This document shows positions 15,001 through 27,000 of a DNA stretch of 64,000 nucleotides, piece after piece. A program made the position numbers and the translations under genes. Origin of the DNA: Tubulanus polymorphus. Taxonomy: Eukaryota > Nemertea > Palaeonemertea > Tubulaniformes > Tubulanidae. The notes under the pieces were generated by a model. It was not told the origin of the DNA, searched no databases, and saw only the letters and a list, made by a program, of their open reading frames with translations. The DNA is taken from contig NC_134036.1 in NCBI RefSeq assembly GCF_964204645.1, positions 2,648,501 through 2,712,500 on the forward strand, written 5' to 3'. Position 1 is the first letter of the stretch. The number at the start of each line of letters is the position of its first letter.

Positions 15001-18000
15001 AGACCCTCATCTAACATATTTCATATTTCTCTATGCATCAACCAAATCTAATCAAGTATTTCTAGTTATAGATAGTAACTTATACTAAAAATGAGGAACT
15101 GTGTTGGCAGCTCTGGTGTTTCATCAATAGTAGCTATCCCTGAACCGCGTTGTATCAATACTGACCAGTAGTTGTTCTTTGGGTAATTCACTATAGAGGG
15201 CAGTGTCGCTGTTCCAGTAAAGCGATAGACAGTCGAGTTGGACCAGTTTGTGAATGGTCGAAACGGCTTCTTTGATTATGCATGGTTTCCAGCTATCGTT
15301 GGTCGTCTGTGAAGAGAATGGAAATTTCCAAAATGAAATTGGGAACAGGAAAAGGGAAACGGCAATGAAAAGTTATTGATCCCAGCGAACAGTAAGCTTA
15401 GAACATCCATAACACTGGACCTCTTGAAGCACTTTCCAAATGCGTGGAAAAAACCACTTGGGCAAAGATGGAAGCCATCACTTCTATTAGCGGGAATCAA
15501 ATTAATACCCATTGCCGTTTTTCACTTCATCCAGTTTCTCACTTCCCCATCTTAGAACATCGTTTTAATGTTCGCAACATAACACTGGAACTCTTCCTCA
15601 AGACTTGAAGCGCTTTCCAAATGCGTGGTCTGACCTAGTTAATAATGGCAAGTTTTTTTATGGTCAACCACTTAGGCAAAGATGGAAGCCACCACTACTG
15701 CAGGATAGGATAAGAAGGATGTTTAAGAGCTGAACACCATTTGGTAACACCCTAGGATCAATAAATACCACAGGACAGGAAAACACAGATCCCAAGAAGG
15801 ACATCATTTCCCAATGCCTCATAATCACAGATGCTTAAGAAGGAAATGATTTCTGAACTCTCAGGTGAAAATGGATGCCAAGCGTGTTTTCCCTTTATTT
15901 AGGAGAAAGAAATAAAACCAGTTTTTCCAAGTGGACAAGTCAGCCACACGGCATAGGGGACCATCTTTCTATATGGGTTAGATCCTAGCCAGATGATGCA
16001 AAGCTTGATCACTTCGACCTCATGCATTTGACCATTACAGTGGCGTTGGAAGTGCAGCGACTGCAGCAGTAAAAGCCATGGCAATAATTTACTGAATGAC
16101 GTTTTTTCTCTCTTTGAATACAATGTTTTTGACGAAATTGAAGTAAATTCGCCACGGCAACGTATTAGATAGAACCTGTAAAATTGGCAATTGGCCACAG
16201 CAATCAAAAATTGCTTCTAAACGCGTCTGCATTATTAGCTGCAGAGTCAGACGCTATAAGGGACCACGGTTCTATATGGGCACCACATGGTGCAAAGCTT
16301 GATTACTTTGACCTCGTGTATTTTACCATATTAGTTGCCGCGTTATCATTTTTAACTTACCTCGAATGAAAGTTTATCGAGAGTGACGCCGATCGATATC
16401 GGATGAGCCGGATTCGTAAATCGATCCTCGTAACGAACGTGTATCCGATTCACGATCACCTGGAGATTTTTTATCACCTGAGTTGCGAATTTTTCGGCGA
16501 ACGAATCTTTCTTCACTTCTTTCGGTTTGTCTGAATAGTATAGAGCGACGACGCACGGCTTTCAGAAAGTAATTCTCGTGTTTTAAAAATGACATTTAGG
16601 CAATGTCGGCTGAAGAACTTAGTTCGACATTTTTAAGGATGCCAGACGATCACATCAGCAATGGGGTAGCGGTAGATGGCGCCAGACATAACACTGGGTC
16701 ATTGGCAGTGAAAATCAGTTAATTTTCAATGAAATTAGGCCTTGATTTTTAGGCTTCCAAATTTGTCATTTGTAAATTATCAAACAAGTCATTGAATAGA
16801 TTTCAGATTTGCTTTCGCACTCAGTTTATGGCGTAGATTTCACTAAAAGTTGATTTACTAATGAGAAAAGTTGACTTGAATTTAAATGAAATGTTGAAGG
16901 AAATTGAAGTGCAGTAACCGAGTACCACTAGCAATGCCTTGTGGATGCCTCGCTTGCCACAGTAGCATTGCCCGTATGCCGTTGTAGAACTTTTTGCAGA
17001 AAAATATTAATTTTGTTGATATTGTCATTAATGATGGGTTCGAATAGTTTCATCACACACAGTTGAACTCCAGGGTAATTAATGGGAAAACCATTTAAAT
17101 AAGTTAATTATGATGATGGATGACTTCATGAATCATTTCCTTTTTTGTCTCGAGCATAAAAAACCAGCTCCAGGGCAACAAAATCATTGCATAAATTTTA
17201 AAAACTTTCTACATCAATGGATTTCAATTCTAAACCAGTAATCCATCGATTAAGATTCTTCTTAAGTTGATTACCAAATGAAATAAATTCTAAATGCTTC
17301 TTACCTTTTTCCTCAGCTGCAGCCTTCTCAGCCTCTTCTATTCGTGTCAGCTCTTTTTGTTTGGAATCCTGGGCGGATTTTTCTTCTTTTTCCGCGTCAT
17401 ATTTGACACCTTTGAAACAAATAACAGTCAAGCAGAGAATTACAAAACTTTTCAATTAATTTTCACGTAGAGAATAGTTGGCATTATTGATGAACTTCAT
17501 GTAGGACCTAAGATACAGTGAAACGAAGACATAGATATCAGGGGCTGAGGAACTGATTGTAATCAATGATTATGCTCATGTTGAATAGGATTCCTCCAGA
17601 TGATAGGGCTGAGGAACTAATTCAGTTCGGCCACTTTCCACCCATTCATAAATCCCCTGATTTTAACGAGTGATTACACAAAATTCCCCCCGACTGATTC
17701 AGAGAAATATCTAGGTTTAAAATGTTACAATTCATTCATTTTTCGTCGAATCACGAACTGATAAAGAAACTTGTGGTCAATACCATCATTCAAATTCCCA
17801 GAATTTTTACAGGTTTTTTGTCAAATTTGTGAAATTCCATGAATTTACCCTGATGTTTTCTATATTTTTCTGATTCCCCAAGTTTTCCCAAATTTTTCCC
17901 TTTATTTGCAATCCACTGACTATCATGTTTTAGAGGAAACCTCCAGATGATGGGTGCTGAGGAACTTATTAAAGGATTCATATATTTTCGAAGAGAACAT

Positions 18001-21000
18001 CAAGAACTAATACTGATACGGACGATAACCTTGATAAGTGGACTGATTTGGCGACAGTGAAAGTAATAAAACATTCTGGAGGGTGGTTGTTACTGGGCCG
18101 TTTAGAATTTCTTGCCGTTTTCACGCAAATATTGGAAAAATACGAAACCGGATACTCCCGGATACTTCTGGATACTCGGATAGCTGGTAAAAAGGATCTA
18201 TATATATTAACTCAAACTCGATGATAATCACACACACACACAACAAATACAACCCACAGTCACAGCTGAATAATATAAATGGGAAAAATATCCTGAAGAA
18301 GTGTATTTGAACAGTCATCAATATTTATATAAAATACTCTCAGCGCGGGTTCCATGTTGGAAGTGATATTCATTAATCGTAGTTCAGTTCTAGTAGAGAC
18401 TGAGAGCCATCCACAACGGTGACAAAATATACAACGTAAACTTCATTTCCTCGCAAGTACAGTTCATGAGTACAATGTGTGGTTATCTATGATTCGGCTT
18501 GCAGTGTTCTCCGTATATGCCAGAAAGGGGGCTGCATTCATTGCTAAGTGTGGCAGCTGAAGTAGCAAGGCTTTCAATCCCCCCGAAAAAAAATTGTTCA
18601 CAGTAGCTCAATAAATTCATTTTAAAGCAATTATCAGCATTGATAGATTACTGACATCCATTCTGGTAGGGGCAGCGGGTATTTAAGCTTAATTTTGTAA
18701 TCTTCTATTTTTCACAGTAGCTCAATAAATTCATTTTAAAGCAATTATCAGCATTGATAGATTACTGACATCCATTCTGGTAGGGGCAGCGGGTATTTAA
18801 GCTTAATTTTGTAATCTTCTATTTTTCACATTGGCTCAATAAATTCATTTCAAAATACTGACATCCATTCTGGTAGGGACAGCAGATATTTCATGAGGGG
18901 TGGCTGATTTTCAGAGGGGTGGATTTGAAAATAAAAAGGGGTGGCCGCCCCTCTCTAAAACCTGTTAAATATCTAAATCCTGGTTAACTTGGAAAAAAAC
19001 AGAGAATTTAAGTGAAATGAATTTTTTTTTTGCAGTTTTTGGGAAAAACCTTACAGTTTCAAAATTGAACTGTCAATTTCCCTATAATCAAAATATTTGT
19101 ACCGTTTTCATATTCTATTGGTCTTATCTTCAAATCCATATTGTTTTCAACCTTTTTCGCTATCATTTTACCAGATAACTATACATTATATTATACATAT
19201 AGTGAAGTCATATAAGTATTAATACCCCAGGAACTGAAGAGATAAGACAAGACAAAAGTTTATCCCTAATCTTATCATTCACTCTAGAGTATAATACTTA
19301 AAACACTCAAATGAAGTATGCGTACGTGTGATAAAATTAGAAAAACTTCGCATTAAAAATGAATATGAAATCTTTTCATTTTATGATTCTTCATCCATAA
19401 CATTATATATAAATTAAAAAGTCAATGGCCTTCGGAAAATGTTTCAATATGCATCGACACGTAACGAATGTGAAATGCAGATTAATTTATTTCCTACAAA
19501 TGAAAAGTCATGGGCCTTAAAATATTTCGAAATATATCTCCATTATGTTCCATAATAACAAATATTATAATGATTATAATGATATCATATGATAAATAAG
19601 ATTCATAAATATGACTCCAGATGACAAGATTTGAATTGATTGCTTAAGTTTCTGATTTTGTCTAATGTCTGGTGTTTGTAGTTCATTTTCAATTAGAAAT
19701 GTCTCGGGTGAAGCACTGAACACACGTGAAGTGTGGACGATCAGTTTTTGAAAGTGTGCTGATAAAATGTCTAATGTCTGGTGTTTGTAGTTCATTTTCA
19801 ATTAGAAATGTCTCAGGTGAAGCACTGAACACATGTGAAGTGTGGACGATCAGTTTTTGAAAGTGTGCTGATAAAATGTCTAATGTCTGGTGTTTGTAGT
19901 TCATTTTCAATTAGAAATGTCTCAGGTGAAGCACTGAACACATGTGAAGTGTGGACGATCAGTTTTTGAAAGTTTGCTGATAAAATGTCTAATGTCTGGT
20001 GTTTGTAGTTTGTAGTTGAAATGTCTCAGATGAAGTACTGAACACGTGTGAAGCGTGGACGATCAAAGAGTGGAAGAATATTGATAGAATAGTCAATGTC
20101 AGTAAGGGTACAGGGTCGAGATTGATGCCCAACATCAATCTGACCCAAGGCCATCGAGAATCCAGACTGCATTAATTAATCGGCCCATTGAAAGTTATGA
20201 TGGCACCATCGAGATTAAATCTGCATTACACCTCCATTAAACATGATTCATTAGCCTAATCCTAATAGCTGATATAGTTCATAGAACTAGGTTCTCTACC
20301 ATATGACACGAGATATATGTACCAGAATCATCATCATGTGACGATATCACAGTGCAGTGTCACAGCATGAAAACAACAACTAAAACAAAACCTGTCGTAT
20401 CAAATCACCAGATAGATGCAGAGATAGATAGTAGGGATCCAGGGTCGATTTAACACTAGCTTGATTTACAAGGTTGCTTTCGGGCTTCTGCATTATGCAT
20501 AAAGTTATTCAAGGTTCTGCATATTAGAGATAAATCTAAAAGCCCTATTATAGGTTCATTGTGGTGGCTTATTGATTTTTGAAAAGTTGTCAAGGGAATC
20601 AATAGAAAATGAATTCAATTTTTCTAAGACCAGGGCAGTGTCTAAAGCAAAAGTGATTTAATCAAGCTGTTGGCCATTGGTCTCATCAATCATGGGTTTT
20701 TAACCGCCTGATTCCAAGCTGGTCTCCCTATCTCTCTCCTATAAGAGGGAAAAAGAGTACATCAAGCCTCCTAATAATAACCAAACACTTCTAAAATATT
20801 TACCATTCCAGATAAGAACCAAATATCATGAATTTACTATAAGACAATAGAAATGAGAACTTGAATTTTGAAGGGTTTTTCGAAAAAAAAAGGATTAAGG
20901 CTGAGCATTAAATCACTTGCATGTTTCAGCCCCTGGTTCCATAGTCGAGACTTAAGTCCAAAAGTGGTCTTCAATCTTAAGACTGGTCTTAAGCTGTTAG

Positions 21001-24000
21001 ATAAGCTATAGAACAAAGATAGTCTTAGACTGGTCCTAAGTCTAAGCCATGACTATGGAACCGGCCCCTGAACACTTCACATTAGTTCATTGTACGCGAC
21101 AAGCGTAAACACCATTAAGTATTTAACATCTGTAGATTTTAACCGACATCAATTCATCGGCAACTCCTCAATGCAATTCAATGGATACAAACGTAATACC
21201 GCTTATTATATTGTTTTAAAAATCAATCGCCTGCTGAATGGCGAAAAAGAAACCACTTGAAATTACTAATATAGAATGGCTACTTTCCAACCATTTACGA
21301 ATTCCCGGAGTTTTCCATGCGATTGCACAAAAGTTGATGTGCGCATTTTTGGTGAGTTCCTTACAAATTTTCTGCGAACAGAACCCCTTTTAAAAAAACA
21401 AATGCTCAACTAGATTATTACAAAAACATACTACAGTGTCAATGAAAGTCAGGTGTCCTACATTAATCCATTCAGAAACATTATCTCATAATCATAAGAC
21501 TTACTGGCAACAAACTCACTGAGCTGGCACTATATAACAATGTGTGTTTTGCTTTGTTATCTTTGTTGTTAGCAACTCTAATTACAGTGAATATAATACT
21601 GTGTATAAATATATTGGAATTTTTGATAGAGAGAGATTTTTTAAGATCTAGCCTTGGAACCTGCGTGACAGGGATGAACCAGCTAGCCGAAAATTACATT
21701 TGTTTGCTGAACGAAATAAAGCTATATTCGTAACAGAAGAAGAGTTTGTGTTTTGCTGACAGATCTTGAAGTGCTGATCATCTACGTCATAATATGGAGA
21801 CAGTAACAGTTATAGTTAAAGGAAAATTACTGTTGCTAAACCCCTTACAAACCCACCACATTATTTCTAGGAATGAAACAGGGGTTTTAAACGGGTGACT
21901 CTACGTGGACAAATAGCCAAATATATCCACTAGAGGGCGTGCATGTGGCAGTTTTTTACACTTACCCTGATTTGGTACGGCAACGACGTAAACATCCTCC
22001 ACGGTAACGACCACCGGTTCCGTATACAGATTCGTCCACGGTATTTTCAACACGAGTTTCCCGAGGTGACCGTAACGGATTTTAATCGGTAAATCCAAAT
22101 CATCCTTGAAAAAAAATGATTACAACAATGATGAAAATTTATATCACCCCAAATGGGTCCTGATAAATGAATCATCAGGGTGACCACTTTTATTTGACAT
22201 GTCGGTCAGAAACCCAGAATTTTAGGGTCTTTTACCACTAAAATATTGATTTCCTGGAGCTGGTTCTATAGTCAAGACTTTAGTACCAAAAATAGTCTTA
22301 AATCTTAAGACTGGTCTTAAATTTTTAGGCTGGCTTTAGAACTAAGATGGTCTTAGACTTGTCTTGAGTCTAAGCCATGTCTATGCAACCAGCAACCAGA
22401 TATTTAGGGTACTTGAAGAGTTTAAGGAACTGTAGGAACCCATTATGGATACTTGAAATAGATTTTAAGCGATAATTTTTTTTCACATGATTTTCCAACA
22501 ATTCGAAAATATTCGAAATCTGTACGCACTGCAGTTGATTCACTGGGTTATATTTCACTGGGTTATATTTCAAAGGTGAAATAATTCTAAATGATTCTAA
22601 CTAAAGCCTGATATTTATTTTAATCGAAATCAGCGCTGTGACTGTTGAGTGCAAATTAATTACACATCTAACATATTGGGTATAAAGGCTATAAAATACA
22701 CCTGTTGTACAAGAGTATTGCTATAATAATCAACTCATCTCTGACACATCAATATTCATTACGTATTTCAAATTCAATTTAGACAGAAATTTTGATTGTC
22801 TGTCCCGATAATGAAATTGCCCTTCTGGCGCGTTCGTTTCGACCAGAATAGGCTCTAGCTATTCCGGAATAGTGTAATCTGTAAACCTGATAGAAGCGGC
22901 CGATAGAGATTTTGTCATTCGCAATTCATTAATCTCTAAATCTGATAGAATCGGCCGGTAGAGAGTTTGTAATCCCGAATTGCAATTGCTGAATTTAAAT
23001 GATGCTCAATTGAAACCTGCCTTAAATTGAACAACTACACAATACGGAACTTTATTACGGATAATAAAAGATGATGAAATCTAGGCTTTTGGGGACAGCT
23101 TTTATCTAGTGGACAATATAGTGACCTGTTTACAAGCATCGTGACAATATGAAATATATGGGCCACAGTTTCTGAACCAGTTTTTACAGGGGGTCATTTT
23201 AGCATGCAGGTATCATCAAGCTCCTGGAACCTGTGCTTCCCCTGATAATCAACAATTTATCATCGTATTTCCAATTTTTGTCAATGTTTGCATCCTACAC
23301 TGAAATGCACCAATAATCTTTGTTGACAAAATGAATAAAGGGTATTCAGAAAAATTCAATGAACTTTTTACTAGTCTCATTAGTCGCCCTGGATCAGCCC
23401 CTGAGCTCAATACTATAGGACAGTTAACCAGTTAAAGAGGACAATGAGCCTTCCAAAAGAAAACTTAAAATAAACTTACCAACGCACTAGCTTTAACATC
23501 TAGGTTACCTAACACTACATCACCTAAAAAAATAAGAGCATATCTCACTATAAAAACATCATCATCTTCATCGACTAATTAGTGGTTAATTAGTCTCAAC
23601 AACATAGTTCTAACTTTCTCTTTAAATTTCTATCGCGATCTTTTTCTAAAATTCTACACAAAAGGTTTATAATTTCTATCCAATTTTGTGTTTTCAAAGA
23701 CTTTCAAAATGTCTTTAATTCGTAGTCAAAAATATCAGACTCAGGCGCCTTAAATGTACTAGGACGCGAGCAAACCAATTTATTTCTAGGAGTATTTCAT
23801 TGTGGATTTTGAACCCGCACTAAACTGTTATCTGTGTCACACATCATGTATAACCATGACATTTTCAATGACTTTCTGCTGAACAGGTTGCATTTAAAAA
23901 ACAGATTCCATTTGCCACCCCCAATCGAAACAGGACAAATAAATTCTCAGGGCAAGGTTTAAAGCAAAAGTGATTTGATCAAGCTGTTAGCCAATGGTCT

Positions 24001-27000
24001 CATCAATCATCGGTTTGAAGCCCGATTCCCAGCTGGCGTCCCTATCTCTCCCATAACAGGGAAAAAATGAACCTCAAGCCTCCTGATAAATTCTGTTAAC
24101 TCGACCGCCGATCGCACACCTATATCTGTACTCCGATTTCCGATTTCAAAATCAAACCCCCTGTTTCGCTCCCAGCAGGTGTGGTGGGTCTGTATGGGAC
24201 ACTCAATCAAAAAATCAAACGAAATTTACCAGCCAAATAAATAATTAATGGGGACAATCCCTATTTTAAGATAAAAAATAACAATAAACTTCCGATTCCA
24301 AGTTCTCCAATTCTCGTCCAGGTCGAAGGAGGGATGGAGTAAGAGAAGTTGTTGCGTGGAGCGCGCGATAATCCGGAGCAACTGACTCCGGGATATTAAG
24401 GAGTCTACTTTACGCTTGACGGGATGCACTCGCCGAAAGAAAAGCAATTATCGGTTTCGGCGATATTCCACAAATAAAACCGGATGGGACCGCGTCGATA
24501 TGAGTTTCGATCTAATTTTTTCTCGTATATACAACGTCTAATTGCGTTCGCATGCCGCAGCCTGCTGTATCAGTATTCTGGGGAGAGACGGGGGATACAC
24601 TACTAGGGGTATAGCTTGTTACAGAATATCGCATAGCTCTCACTTCTCACTCTCTCTCTCTCAGTGGAATGTAGAACCAATGACTACAGTTGTTAACAAC
24701 TGGAATATGCTTCCATCCATCCTCTTCGCTCTCTCTATCATTTTGCTATATTTATCAATTCCTCATTATCGTTAGGATTCTTGGGATTCTAGGATTTCTC
24801 TTCCACACATTCCACAGGTGGATGTGAAGAACGCGTGTACGCATAAAATACATCCCTGATTTTTATCGCGAAGCAGGACAGGACATTTTTTCTCAAGGGT
24901 AGTGGAAACCGAGCCAAAAGTCAATATACAATCAATGAGGTCCTTTCAACATTAGCCAGGGAGGCCAGTGTTTTCTGTAATCTGAAATTTAAAGGGGCTA
25001 TAACTTACATTGTATGACATTGTGACAGCTGAGGTAGCAAGGGTTTCAATCCCCCAAAAATACAGAAAATTTTAAAACTTAATTTTGGTGTAATTTTCTT
25101 TTTTTCACATTTTGCTCATAAAGCAATTATTGGCATTGATAGAATATTGACATCCACTCTCGGGGGGGGCAGCAGATATTTTTAGGGGCAGCAGATATTG
25201 GGTAAGGGTTGACTGATTTCTAGAGCGGAAGATGTAATAATGAAAGGGGTGGTCACACCTCTAAGTTGTGGAGAACACATGATTTAGCATTGATAGAATA
25301 TTTACATCCTTTCTGGTAGGGGCAGCAGGTATTTCAAGTGGTTGCTGATTTTAAGAGGGGTGGATGTAAAAATGAAAACCCTCTAAAACCTGTTGTGCGG
25401 AACGCTGTGAGGGAGGGGAGGGAGGGGATAGAAGGGGATAGAAGGGGATAAGTTACCGTTGAATTTGCAGTAGGGTGTTTGGTGTTAGAATGATGACTGT
25501 TTGGTTGTAGTGAAAGGAAATACTACAACAATTTACTATCAATCTTATTATATTCCTTCCCAGTGATAACAACACAAATAGGCCTATACGCACAGACGGC
25601 TGATACATACATGCTATACATAAATATAGTGCTGATGATGCCATCAGCAGATATAATTACTGAAACTGTTTATCCAGTACATTATCATATCAATTTGATG
25701 ATGTCATAGGGGGATTCATGGAGGCAGATATCATTGCTGTAAGCGTATATCCAGTACATTATCGTATCAATTTGATGATGTCATAGGGGGATTTATGGTT
25801 ATGCAGATGTCATTATTGAAAGTGTATATCCATCTAACAAAAACTCAGGCCTATAACAAAATGCTTGTCAGTCCCAAGTGAAGGATTCTACATTAAATTT
25901 CCATTGGATATACGTAACAATAATGTTTGCCAAAAGGGCACTTTCCCAAAATTTCTGATGGGCAACTGACCCCTGCCTGCTGGTATATCACCACATCATT
26001 CAATTTGATGATGTCAAAATGGGCATAAATGGAGATCGACATCTTTAATAAAAGTGTCTAGAACCACATCAAATCCATGGATGATATCATAGGAGGATTT
26101 GTGAAGGGTTTATCACTTTATCAGTTGAATGATGTCATAGGAGGAATTCACAGGCACGGACAGACTACTGCTGGCCGAGTATCAACACATCAATTAGATG
26201 ATGTCATCGGGAGATATAGCAAAATATCTATACACATGTCCCACGTTGCTCAAGGCTGTTGAAAAACAAACTCTTGAAGATGCATTGATAGATAGGTTTA
26301 TAGACAGACGCAGAGAGACAGCAGCTGTCATTGCGAATATACAAAATATCCGATACAAGCGTCGTAAAAAATATATACGCGATTTCGCATCAATGTCATA
26401 ATGTGTCATGTGGAAATAATAGACTATTTTATTCATAGTAAAAGCTATATGTTTCTAACAGTTGGAAAAAAGCCTAAGAGCTATTTCCATAACGCCTAAA
26501 AACCTAGATCCAAAAAAATACCTAATACCTAGATACAAATTTACTAGATGTAAAAAATGCCTAAATGAAGCTCATGTGAAACATGTGTCATTGTAGACAA
26601 TATTGATTTTCGCTTTCTGAGCTCGGTTGAATCACGCGGAAGTGCAAAGCACTTTAACCGATTAACGTACAATATATTTCTACATTTTCATGTCAATTAA
26701 TCCCCAATATACACAATACTTCAGCAAATACTTTCATCATAATTAACTGTTCATAATTTTACTGAATCGTTGAAGTTATCGAGAATGAGAAGGTCGTCAT
26801 TAGTAACTAATCATAATTTCACTGAATCATTGAAGTTATTGAGAATGAGAAGGTCATCATTAGTAACTAATCATAATTTTACTGAATCGTTGAAGTTATT
26901 GAGAATGAGAAGGTCGTCATTAGTAACTAATCATTATTTTACTGAATGGTTGAAGTAATTATGAATGAGAAGGTTTCATTAGTAACTAATCATAATGTCA

